The notes beneath the pieces were generated by a model. That model saw only the letters and a program-made list of their open reading frames with translations. It was not told the origin of the DNA and made no database searches. Positions 24,627-34,726 of a stretch of 64,000 bases of DNA are shown piece after piece (within the stretch, counting starts at the first letter, position 1; every line of letters starts with the position of its first letter). Location of the stretch: assembly GCA_001465935.1 (NCBI GenBank), contig LNKV01000026.1, forward strand, positions 62,001 to 126,000. The letters are read 5' to 3'. The position numbers and the translations under genes are program-made. This DNA is from Clarireedia homoeocarpa. Taxonomy: Eukaryota; Ascomycota; Leotiomycetes; Helotiales; Rutstroemiaceae.

Positions 24627-27439
24627 TTATTTGGCAGGAGGTTGCGATGACGGCGGCTCCAAAGTATGTGTATGGCCTTGTGCTCTTATAACCTTTCCCC
24701 CCTCCTCCTGGCGGCAGATTTCCGTGGAATTGACCCAGTGGTCGTCGAGTATTTCAGACATTGTGGCCCTCTTCTTGGGATCAAGCTCCAACATACGACC
24801 GATGATATGTCTGCTTTCCCTTGGCAGCAAGCGAAGTAGTCGCCAAGGACCTTTGATCACCTCGGGTTTGTCTTTGGGGGCTTCCGGCTGCTTCTTCTCG
24901 ATCGCATCGAATGTGGCAGCCGTTATGCAGCCATCTTGAGGCTGGAAATTTGACTTAGAGTGCGTGGATTTGCCATCCGACTGTCCATTAGCCGCCGAGT
25001 CCTTTGCGGGAGTCTTCGCATCTGGGACAGCGGCCTTCGAATTCTCCTCTGGATCTTTCTTCATATCCGTGCCAGGCGAAGGGGGAGAAGCGAACAATTT
25101 GAACGAGTTATCGGTCATCCTTGGCATCTTCCAAGGGAATCGACGCAGCGACATGCAGCAGAATATGATCGCAAGCGACCAAATATCAGCCGGCTGCGGG
25201 TCATATTTTCGTTCGTCGTACACCTCAGGTGCGAGATATGGATCGGAGCCAACGATACCTGACAGAATTAGCGTGAATTTATTAAATATGCGCTTAGCTG
25301 TATTACTTACCGCTTGCAAGTGTTATACCTCCCTCGAATGGATACTTGAAAACACTCGCACTGCCGAAATCAATGATTTTCATGATTCCATACTCATTCA
25401 CTACCACATTATCAAGCTTCAGATCTCGATGCGCCAAACCCATGCTATGCAAGTATGTCACACCACTGAGAATTTGCAGAAAAGAACAGCTGATTTCTTC
25501 TCTTGACATCTTTCCAGTCATAACAATTGCAAAAAGGTCGTAGGGTGCATATTCCATAACTTCATACCACTTGCCCTTCTCGTGCACTATGTCCAAAGTT
25601 TCGATGATGTTACCATGGTGCAAGGTGGAACCAACACAGAATTCGGCAGTAACTTTCTTCGCGTACTCCCTTTCGGATTCATAAGAATGTCGAGCGCGAA
25701 ACTCCTTCACGGCGAAGGTCGTACCATCAGTACTTCTCTTCATCAAACGTACAGAACCACCGGCCCCAGCTCCTAACACCTTTCCGAATTTACCATACTT
25801 GGAGGTAAGACCATGATCGTCACCAAAAGGAAGTTGTGGAGTTTTGTGATGGGGAGGTGTTTTGGTACCTGAACCAGACTTCGATGATGGCGTTGGTGAG
25901 CCAGAACGCTTTGCTTTGTGATGCCCTCCAATCTTCAAGAAACGCTTGAGTTCTGACATAGAACCATGCGATTTGTGAATAGTTGACGCACTATCATCAT
26001 GTACACGAGATAAATGATCTTTGTGCCCGAAAAGACCAGTGTGCCGCTTTTCAGGAGTCTGACCTGATGCCTTACCATCCGCTGCACGGCTCGATCTGGG
26101 TAAGCTGGTACTAGATGAGCTTGGCGATGACCGGTTTTTGGCGCCTATAGCAGTAAACTTGAATCTGGCTTCAATACTCTCCGCATTTTTCGGTTGGGGA
26201 AGTCTCTTGCTTGCTGCATATGGGTCGTTTAGGTCGCCAGCGGGGGTAAAAGGTCTGCTGTAAACTGATGTGGCAGAGGAACGCGTAGGACTAGGTTCGC
26301 GAGACTGTGGAACAGAGGAATCGTTTGTGGTAGGGCCAATCGAAAAGGCGCCGTGCGATTTGGGCTGACCTCCGCTTGATTCTGTTGAATGGCTTGTGGG
26401 CCTCGTGGCTGCCTGCCCGGATGACCCGGGACGAGACTCGTCGGCGTTTGTGGTGGATGGAGAAGTCCCTGGAGGAGATATTTGAGGTGTCACTGCACTT
26501 GGATCCTCTTCTGCCTCTACCTTCTCAAGAGGTGCGCCCTTCGTGTCATGTGGAGCATCGCGCGAGCGTGTCGCCGCTGGTGTGATAGGTGGAGAGTGCA
26601 TGGATGATGGCCGAGGGCTTTGGTGAGGAGATTGTCTGCTGGATGAAGTATGAGTATTATATCGACTAGGCTCTTGTGAGTTGTCTTCGGTGGAGGGAAC
26701 CTATGGCACCAGCGAGTGAGCTTCAGATCAGAATCATGGTTTACGTGAAACTTATAGAGAATGAAACTATGCAAGTGTCCCAACGCAGTAAGCCTCTAAC
26801 GTCCACCTCCAAGAGTTTTTCGGTAACTCCGCGGGGTGAAGACTTTGGTTGTGGGATCCACGAATGGATGAAATCCGCAACACATATAGCCCAGATGTGC
26901 CCATAATTTGTTTATTACAATGTGAAAATTTTGATGTCGACTTCGAACTACAAGTATGACATAATACTGGAGGAAAATACAACTTCAACAAAATCCGACA
27001 TACCCTTGATGCTGGCAAAGATACCGGCTCGAACGCGAAGCGACTCATACGACGTTCCTGTAGTTGTGTGCCTTGAAGTGACACCGACAAGCTGCCCAGA
27101 CCTGCTTGCTCCTCGCCTGGTGTTACTTTCGGAGTTGTAATATCCTGCAAACCCGTCAAGCCCTCGTTGGGAGCAATTTCCTCGCTGACCGAAGAGAACC
27201 GGACTTGAGGGGAACCTTCAGTTGGTGGTCGTTCTGATGTTTTTTGCTCCGATGAGAATGGCGAGGTGAATTCGAGTTCTGTCACTAGATGTACTATGTG
27301 TATATTGTCAGTCGTCTCATCGACTTTCAGGTCGTCACAATGAGGTACGATCTAATCGAATGGATGACGAAGAGAGTAAGCGCTGCAACTCACCAGGCGG
27401 CGCCTTTCTAGACGGTGACGGTTCTCGAGGTTCACTCAT
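24627..27439 (-). CDS. Hal4/Hal5 (NPR family)-type serine/threonine kinase
   Basis: Fungal-specific kinase family that regulates ion and nutrient transporters at the plasma membrane, such as potassium uptake. Four exons: 27439-27394, 27293-27004, 26700-25311 and 25258-24627, giving 785 residues. The start MSEPREPSPSRKAPP and exon 2 are less certain: three AG acceptors near 27294-27276 all keep frame. Intron 2 is long (303 bp). The first 420 residues are Ser/Pro/Thr-rich. The family segment SMSELKRFLKIGGHHKAKR precedes the kinase domain. Catalytic features are intact: GAGAGGSV loop, FAVKEF lysine, HRDLKLDN, IIDFGSAS and LAPEVY. A low-complexity insert of about 75 residues sits inside the C-lobe, after the FPWKMPRMTDNSFKLF segment and before GPWRLLRLLPRESRHIIGRM, as is common in this family. 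Confidence 0.9.
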
Positions 27440-28031
27440 AGTGGCGGTGATGGGATAAATCAATATTGAGCAATTGCACTAACGGTCGAGGATACTCCTC
27501 CGGAGCCTGAAGGGAGGTGGTCAGGGTGAGATTGAGTAAGTTCTGTGCTCGTGGATGGAGAATTTGGAGGACAATGGTGGGGCGCTTTCTTAGAGCGAAC
27601 GGGAAAACGAGGCCGAGATGGGTTTGCGCCAATCGATAGTTCTCGTAACCACCGTATTAAAAATGTCAACGAACTGAAAAAGCGATTAAGGATAATAACT
27701 GCAGGTTGTATGTATGCGGCTAGGTTATTGGTATGAATTGGTATGAATTGGTACGGGATGCACTGTAACGTGTGTAACGTGGTCGTGGTTTCAAAAACTT
27801 AGGATGAAGAATTCCGGAATTCCTCTTGTCTTCCCTTGCGATTGACGGGCGATAATGCAATAATGCACACAAGATCACCAACCAGCATGTGGCAGCTCCG
27901 GAATTGTTTTGGGTTTCTGGGCACTGGTGTTGCTCGATGAACTGAACACGATCTGCCCTGCCTTGCCCAGAGTGTAAGTGGGAGTTAACGTTCAAGGCCG
28001 AGAGTAGTCGCACCGCACCGTACAAGCGTTC

Positions 28032-28073
28032 GATGATGATGATGATGATGATGATGCTGATGATGCTGATGAT
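28032..28073. repeat. GAT trinucleotide microsatellite
   Basis: About 14 GAT-type units with two CTG-type interruptions. The strand-wise frames give runs of Met or His, so overlapping ORFs here are repeat artefacts. Confidence 0.85.
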
Positions 28074-28191
28074 GACGGGACGGAAAGAAGAAGAGCCAGA
28101 ATGCCAGGAGTCGGAAACAAGTAAAGCGCGATTGCCGGAAACCCTCTTCGGTCCTAAGGCTTTTTTGTATGCATACGAGCAGCAGCAAGTA

Positions 28192-28219
28192 GGGGAGGGG
28201 GGAGGGTGGGGAGGGAGGG
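28192..28219 (+). repeat. G-rich tract with G-quadruplex potential
   Basis: Six runs of three to six G separated by single A or T bases within 28 bp. This satisfies the usual G3+ N1-7 four-run rule for an intramolecular quadruplex on the plus strand. Confidence 0.7.
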
Positions 28220-28421
28220 CAAAATTATCCTTAAACTAATAGTAACCATAAAAGGGAAAGATATTTGGCTGGGAATCTTCTATCTCGACAAGTCTCTCCT
28301 GTTCATAAGACATAGACCAATATACCAATGTAGTGTACCAATATACCACAAGCCAATATTGAACTCGTTACTAATCCATAGTCTACCAAACTCCTACAGT
28401 AAGTTTGTTCTTTGCAGCGGT

Positions 28422-28463
28422 CAGGACGCAGGATGCAGTACGCAGGACGCAGGACTCAGAGTC
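28422..28463 (+). repeat. Heptamer tandem repeat (CAGGACG type)
   Basis: Units CAGGACG, CAGGATG, CAGTACG, CAGGACG, CAGGACT and a degenerate CAGAGTC follow head to tail at 7-bp spacing. Confidence 0.75.
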
Positions 28464-29554
28464 AGTCGTAGGCCCGCCGTCGCCGCTTGAGGGAACGAAG
28501 AATTCTTCGCGCAAAGAATTTTCCTTTGCTTCTATTCCTGCCACCACCGTCCTCGCCCCAGAATTGCACCAGCATATTCTGAGTCAATTGCTAAGCTCGG
28601 GCGATGGTTTTGCGGTGCATACTTGTATATGTGAGTCAGGGGATGGTTGGATAGAAGTCCTCGTCCTTCGTGCATACTTCGTCCGCCCTGGGCTCTGCAT
28701 GTATGTACAATGTACATACGAGTACTCCGTACATCTACTGGAGCGACTGGTGGCATAACTGTTCCTATCGACCGACGAGATTGTGATTATGCATATGCAT
28801 ACCGCACCTTCTCTCGGTAAAGCCGGCCCAGCGCCAGGATCCTCACAGCGTGTGGCTCTTTAGCTTTTGCTGTTGTGTCGTCGATCCACTGACGTGCTGA
28901 CGTGCTGACGCTTGTGATCGATCTATGCTGGGGCTTCCGAAGCTTGTGAAGAGTTCTAGACGGCTTCTAGAACAACGTAAGGTTACTTGTACGCTGCACA
29001 AAGTTTTCGCCCTGCGGAATGCTACCGAGGTTGTGCTTGGTGCTTGCTCATCATAACGTGGACACAGGCCAAACCAGACCAGTACATTTTGCCGTGCCAA
29101 TTGTTCCCATGTTGATTGGCCGAAATGATCTTCACGCTACCCATTCTTTCAATAGTTTGCATTGTCGAAAAGCTCCGGATCCGGAGTTTCTCAATCCTGC
29201 CATGATTCGCAGCTCATGCAAGTGACACTTGGACTCCAAATTCCGCATTTATGTTATCAGCCATAAGTTAACTTATCAGATTAGATCATCGGCTTCGTTT
29301 GTGTCTTATCAACGGCCAATCTTCGGGACGATATATCCCATCACCATCCTGATATCGAGTCTATAATCAGTCACCACTGCGGTCATGGCAATGCCCTCTA
29401 ATTTACAATATCTTGGTGTTCGGCTCTGACGCCTTACAATCTCAGCACTGTACAATGCACAGGTCAAATATTCCAACGCCACTGCCATGGGCAGTCATCG
29501 CACAAAAAACCAGTTGAGCTTGTCATCACGGCCCATTCAATGACCCCTCTTCTC

Positions 29555-30121
29555 CTATGGGATGATCGCTACTCCGACCGATTTTGCCGTCGAGATCACT
29601 GATCTACAAAGCCCTTCCAGAGATAAACCTGATAGTCGTAACTCGGATTGTTTGATTTTGGCGATTTCGTAAACATGCTTCAAGGATATCGTGCCCACAA
29701 TCTCATTCCCAGACTTTCCCTTCAATTTCCCCTTCTTCGATTCGACACCGGCAGCATTCAATAACAAGTATGCAGTTGTTGGCGTACGTATATCGAAGTG
29801 GAATGAACGGTCTGGACGGACTGTGACTCTGGCAGGTATTGGGGTGCCCGGATTCATGTGCGCGGTTCTTGCATTGAACTCCTAGCAACCTGTATCAGCA
29901 AATATCGCACATCACAGGCAGATGAGACTCGAGGATCTGAAAAGGATGTCCTTGTGCTTCTGATTAAGAGCGCTGTCGCAAATTGTACGTACTTTGCAGA
30001 AATCCATAGACTTCACACCTTTACTTCCCAGCGCAGGACCGACTGGAGGACTAGGACTAGCTTGCCCTGCCCCTACAATCAACTTCACAATCTGGTCTGC
30101 TGCGGCGCGCGCTTTCGACAT
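29555..30121 (-). CDS. MRPL19: Mitochondrial large-subunit ribosomal protein uL11m
   Basis: Protein L11 of the mitochondrial ribosome, part of the GTPase-associated stalk base. Two exons, 30121-29993 and 29881-29555, give 151 residues. The start MSKARAAADQIVKLIVGAGQ and the signature SPPVGPALGSKGVKSMDFCK are typical L11 N-domain. Exon 2 continues with EFNARTAHMNPGTPIPARVT. The C-domain ends in a helix-rich SLEGLCRSVISTAKSVGVAI segment. Intron 1 is 111 bp. The gene is divergent from SVF1 with about 480 bp between starts. A cleavable targeting peptide is not obvious. Confidence 0.95.
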
Positions 30122-30601
30122 CTTGACTGAAGTGCTTAGATGTTGACGGCTTTTGGATAGTCTTTGAGGTCGAGTAGAGAAATTTTAGCATTAGATTGCC
30201 GCCTCATCGATAAGGTTACAGTGCATCAACATAAATTCTCGAGGGGTTCCAGGGGTTCTCCTTACCCCAAGCTTTTATAGATCCGAACTCTCACTCAAGC
30301 TCATACATCGCGAAACGTCATCTAGACTCGAAACCACCTCATAAAATGATACATTGTAATGCCATACAACAAACTGCGTCATTCCATACAAATACAGCCC
30401 TCTATCGCAAGATCCATCCCTATACAAACTCTAAAAGAATCTTGCAAACTATTGGATAAGCATGAATTGGCTGCCAGGTAAGTGCGAAGCGATGGGGGGT
30501 CACTCTTGTCCCGAAGGCTACTTGAGAGAGAGTATTTCCTCAACTACACAAATACAACACAAATTCTTTAATTCAATCTATCGTTTCAGCAATAATTCAA
30601 G
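30122..30601. promoter_or_regulatory. Divergent promoter region uL11m / SVF1
   Basis: 480 bp between divergent starts. It must hold both promoters. No specific operator was recognised. Confidence 0.5.
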
Positions 30602-31854
30602 ATGATGAAATGGGCAAAAAAGCAGATGGCCAACGTTGCCGGCACGGCCGAACCAATCTACGGAGCGTCTGCCGTGATACCTGTCGGAAAACAAGCAGAG
30701 ACGACACCTTACACAGAACTCACGAGGGAGGACATGAAGTGGACGGTTATGGATTCGACAAGTGTCGAGACCCAGACGTTCTATATTATGGCAGATAACG
30801 GGCATATCGCTATGGTACAGGTCATCTACAGCAATGTTGCGTATGTCCTCCAGACTCATGTAGTCATAAAAGAAAGCTAATTCTGCGGAAAGTGGTATTC
30901 GAACGACTTCTCAGTTCAGTACGAAGATAAACTATCCTAAAGGCAGTCCAAAGCCATTCCTCTTTTCGACCAACCAACTCTCGAACGTTGAATTCAGTGA
31001 CGATAAGACTTGCTTCTACGCCAATAATTGTGCCGTGGATCTTTCTGAGGATGGGACTGAATATACCATCAAGTCTATGACCAATGAAGCCACTATCGTC
31101 AATCTGACAATAACCCGAGTTGCGCCCGGATTTCACGTCGGCAAAGATGGCAAAACATATTACGGAACAGATCCTGCGGCACCTTGGGGTGCGATGAGAC
31201 ATGGATTTTGGCCAAGAACAATCTCAAAAGGATCTATTACGACCAAGGATGGTTCGATAGACTTCGCGGGAAAGGCCTTGTTTATTCATGCATTGCAAGG
31301 CATGAAGCCGCATCATGCTGCTGCCAAATGGAATTTTGTTGACTATCAAGGCCCTCAATTCTCGGCAATCATGATGGAATACACAACTCCGCCTTCATAC
31401 GGCTCTACGATTGTTAGTGTTGGAGGTATAGTCAAGGATGGAGAAATCATCTATGCTGGAGCAAATAACACCGTGAAGCATACAAAGGTTCGGCAAGACC
31501 CGGGAAGTGACTGGCCCGAGCCGGAAGCCATAAGATTTGACTGGAACGGGAAGACAAAGGATGGCAAATCTGTATCTGCTTCTATGGAAACTGAGTTGGG
31601 AGAGAGACTTGACAGGCTTGACGTCATGGCTCATGTTCCAGGATTCGTGAAAAAGATCGTGGCGGGAGCAGCGGGAACCAGGCCTTACATCTACCAGGTA
31701 AGTCCGGAATGTGAGCAGGAGATCCCTCGTTATTAACCAGTTTGATCAGTACTCGCCGCGTGATAAGCCGACGGTGTTCAAGATGAAGATAGGTGATGAA
31801 GAGATAGTCGAGGAAGGTACCCTCTACACAGAGGCGACATTCATCTCAGAATAA
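30602..31854 (+). CDS. SVF1: Survival factor Svf1 (lipocalin-like ceramide-binding protein)
   Basis: Fungal protein needed for survival under oxidative and cold stress; in yeast it binds ceramides and moves between cytosol, ER and Golgi. Three exons: 30602-30840, 30893-31697 and 31750-31854, giving 382 residues. The N-terminal MMKWAKKQMANVAGTAEPIYG amphipathic region matches the family (a membrane-binding helix in yeast Svf1). The paired lipocalin-like barrels carry conserved DLKW-like MKWTVMDS, SNVAGIRTTSQFSTKINYP and FIHALQGMKPHHAAAKWNF segments. The acceptor of intron 1 is AAG, not YAG, but the joined sequence is the family sequence. The C-terminus FKMKIGDEEIVEEGTLYTEA is standard. Confidence 0.94.
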
Positions 31855-32285
31855 TTCTCATGATACCAAATTCGGGCCTAGATGGAGATTTTTGTTTTTT
31901 TTGGCGGTTTTGATGGTGTTCAGTAAATGAGATACGATATGCTTATTGGGTTATTACATTGTGTTAACTTCGAGAGTTTTGCGTGGATATCGAGTTGTAA
32001 TAGACTGACTCCCAGGCTGGGAGGCTTAGACATCAAATTTAATTCACCGTTGGAAAAAGCTGATAGACAGTGAATGTTCCACTTCAGGCTTCAGTTTTCA
32101 GCATACGAGCGAAAGCAGAACAAACACGCTAATTTCACCACCCGAATCGCGTCGCCCGAGTCAACTATTCCATCTCCTTATCAATCTTGCTACCGTAAAT
32201 TTGCGAATTTCACGTCGTTTCAGAACACTAGGCTATCATATACCGCCGGAGCGCACAAGTTCTTAAAATCGACCTCTTTCCAATC
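31855..32285. other. Intergenic between SVF1 and the H4 variant gene
   Basis: 431 bp in tandem orientation. It includes the SVF1 3' UTR and the promoter of the histone variant gene. A C-rich segment near 32140-32170 and a 77-codon frame have no domain. Confidence 0.5.
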
Positions 32286-32983
32286 ATGCCTGCCTTTAGA
32301 GCTCTGATTTCGTCGCCTCCGGGCATCCGCAAAGACGGACACAGCTCGATTGCGGGGAAGTCAGTGCTAAGTGGGAATGGAGCTAAAGGGCACGGCGCAG
32401 GTGGCAAAGCGCACAAGAGACATAGGTGAGCATTATATTGTTCTCTAAATTACAATTACGTCCATTTTGGGCTCTGCGGCTGCTATCCTCCAGCTTTTGC
32501 GTTGCACGTCGTGCACAAAATTGCGTATTAAGCAAAGAGATGCTAACATGTTTTCGATCCCTTGAAGAAAAGTATTAAAAGATAACCTATACGGCATCAC
32601 CAAAGGGGACATTCGGTACGGGCGACACTTCCCGCATGCTAACAGATCGATTTAACACTGTACACAGCCGGATGGCACGCAGGGGAGGTATTAAGAGGAT
32701 TTCGGGTGGGATTTATTATGAAGCCAGAATCGCAATGAAGAATTATATGACGGATGTTTGTCGCCTTTAGACGACCCAACTACTTGTTTTAACTGAGCGC
32801 AGGTCCTTAGAGATATCTGCACGGTGGTTGAACATGGGAACAGAAAGACATGTACCGTCACTGACGTACGTTGGAATGCTGCCCCCGGTCATAGAATTTG
32901 CTAAGCTGAGTTATGTGCAGGTAGTATGGGCTTTGCAGAGAATGGGTCGACCTATCTATGGATTCGGCGTCGCATCAAAGTAA
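32286..32983 (+). CDS. Divergent histone H4 variant
   Basis: Histone-fold protein related to H4. Five exons: 32286-32425, 32568-32615, 32668-32755, 32803-32865 and 32921-32983, giving 133 residues against 102-103 for canonical H4. Phases agree at every junction. The family core is unmistakable: GKAHKRHRKVLKDN, YGITKGDIRRMARRGG, IKRISGGIYYEAR, VLRDICTVVEH, RKTCTVTDVVWALQRMGRP and IYGFG. By eye about 60% of the core positions match canonical H4, which is extremely low for this histone. The tail is about 30 residues longer than canonical, starts MPAFRALISSPPGIRKDGHS, and lacks the usual SGRGKGGKGLG start. Three extra residues follow GFG (VASK end). Ascomycetes are known to have an H4 variant (H4v in Neurospora); this is probably its counterpart. 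A nucleosomal role is inference. Confidence 0.88.
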
Positions 32984-33316
32984 GGAGGATGTACTATGGC
33001 TCATCGAAATCTACTACCGAAGGCTTGGGAAAATTTGGTGTTTAAGGCGTTTTGCTTTGTTATACCGATACCAGAGGGTTTTGATAATGTGCAAGAGGAT
33101 ATTGTTTTGGGACACCAAAGTAAGCAATTGCGCTTGTATCCTACATTGGGTACTTATGATGAACGATCAGGATATGGTACGCTTTTATATTTTCTGCGGA
33201 GCTATTCGCACGCTCTTAAACCTGTTCGAGCGATTATGTGTCATAGTACCTCTAGCAAGGTCCAACGCAGCTGAATATATACTCCAGCGAGCTCTATCAA
33301 ATGAAAAAACATGATG
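32984..33316. other. Convergent 3' intergenic region
   Basis: 333 bp between the H4 variant stop and the PMP3-like stop. Two overlapping plus-strand frames here read past the histone stop in other frames and are not genes. Confidence 0.5.
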
Positions 33317-33945
33317 CTACATCATCGTCCTACTCCTTTTCACCCCTCTGCCTCTTCCAGCACCCGGGCCAGTCCTTCCAACCCCAACATCGCTCTTCAT
33401 TCTCTGCACCTCACCACGTCTTGCTTGGTTCGCACTACGTCCAGCACTACTGACATTGCTTTCTTTCCTGCTCCTCCACTTCTTGATACCAGCCTTCTCC
33501 ATCTCCTTTGCCATCCTCTCGTCTTCTTCTTTCTGCCGCAGTTCCTCAACACGCCGGTTGCTTGCGCCGCCATTCCATACCAACTCACTACAGATGAATG
33601 ACTTTGGCCCGCCAGGATATTTGCCCTTGCGCACTTTTCCTTTGCGATGGAAATACGTCAGGGTAACATAGTAGCCGTGGATATGACCTGGGATGACGCC
33701 GAGTAAGAAGAATATTGTGTTGAATAAACAGTCAGGTCCTATTCCCGCTACCTATAGTGACTATCAGCTTGTGCGCGTGAGGGATTGAGAGTCGAATAAG
33801 GCAAGGAGTTCACGATTTGAGGGACGCACAAGCATAACTGATATCGGAGGACCTGGGGGACAGTATTAGCTTCACCGCTTGGAAAGGTGAGAAGGCTCTT
33901 ACAGAAAATATTAATGATACATAGGACAAGTCGTTCGCGGATCAT
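33317..33945 (-). CDS. PMP3/RCI2-family membrane proteolipid with long basic tail
   Basis: Small hydrophobic protein of the Pmp3 (UPF0057) family, linked to membrane potential and salt tolerance. Three exons: 33945-33903, 33852-33830 (only 23 bp) and 33751-33317, giving 166 residues. The joined N-terminus MIRERLVLCIINIFCPPISV has the family PP motif, and VAGIGPDCLFNTIFFLLGVI with PGHIHGYYVTLTYF supplies the second membrane hairpin. Classical members stop near residue 55. This one continues for about 105 residues with a charged, Arg/Lys-rich region: coiled-coil-like RRVEELRQKEEDERMAKEME and a terminal GRGRGVKRSRTMM. Longer fungal paralogues exist, from memory. The micro-exon was deduced from frame and family sequence. 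Confidence 0.85.
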
Positions 33946-34726
33946 GTTGCATGAGAATGTGAATATGCAGTTTTCGGTCTGGGCAAGCCTCTAGATGGTT
34001 CCCATCAATTTGATATCGCAGTTTGAAGCAGACACGGAATAACGATACATTAGAAGTTCTTCGTTATATTATTGTATTTTCAATCCTTATACCTAACTAA
34101 GTGTCGGTCGAACAACAACATGTTCGAGAATCAAGCCCTTAATTCAGGGTCTGTCTGGGTGGGCAGGGATGTTAACCAGGTTTGAGCTGACGATGACGCT
34201 TCTCTGCAGATGAGCAACGACCTGCAGGGTCATATTTATCTTGGACAGAAGATTCAGAGCATTATGGATGGCTTCGTGTTTGTTACAATTGTAAAGCAGG
34301 AATATCCTGTGATATTGCCATTCTTCTCAATAACACAGGTCTCATATGGTGGATAATACTAAGACCGCACAAGTCTAGAAAAGTCTCCAAAAGCTCTAAA
34401 TTGCAAGGGTCATTGTGAGAAGAATCTGGGGTGTCTCGGGTGCATACAATATTGTCCGCTGCGATAGCTACTGTACGATACTAACTGCTACTAATACTAG
34501 AGACTGTGGCACGGTAAACTCATTGCTATTAAACGCAAAAATTCAGATAATCAAATGAAATGGATTAGGAGAAGCAAGAAAAACGCAACGCATATTCACA
34601 CGTGATCTGGTGCTGGTTTCCAGTCTGTGTGTGGGTAAACACAAACGTAAATTTTGTGAACGCGTCGTGTTCTCTAAAGTTCACAAGAGCTTCAAGAAAA
34701 ACAGCAATCCATCATCAAAATCCATC
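33946..34726. other. Divergent intergenic region PMP3-like / SNF2 helicase
   Basis: 781 bp between divergent starts. An in-frame extension of the helicase ORF runs back to 34610 but has no ATG upstream of 34727 that fits a family start. No regulatory motif was recognised. Confidence 0.5.

Larger units (their letters stand above)
27440..29554. other. 2.1-kb gene-free region with simple repeats
   Basis: No frame here has a recognisable domain or convincing splicing. The region carries an ATTGGTATGA-type short tandem (27727-27753), a GAT/CTG trinucleotide microsatellite, a G-rich tract, a CAGGACG heptamer array and a CTGACGTG repeat near 28887-28911; the larger ones are listed separately. It is bounded by the kinase start and the uL11m stop, so it should include the kinase promoter and 5' UTR. 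Confidence 0.55.

Noticed and set aside
28033..28239. Plus-strand frame starting with a run of Met residues
   Set aside because: Produced by the GAT microsatellite; not a gene.
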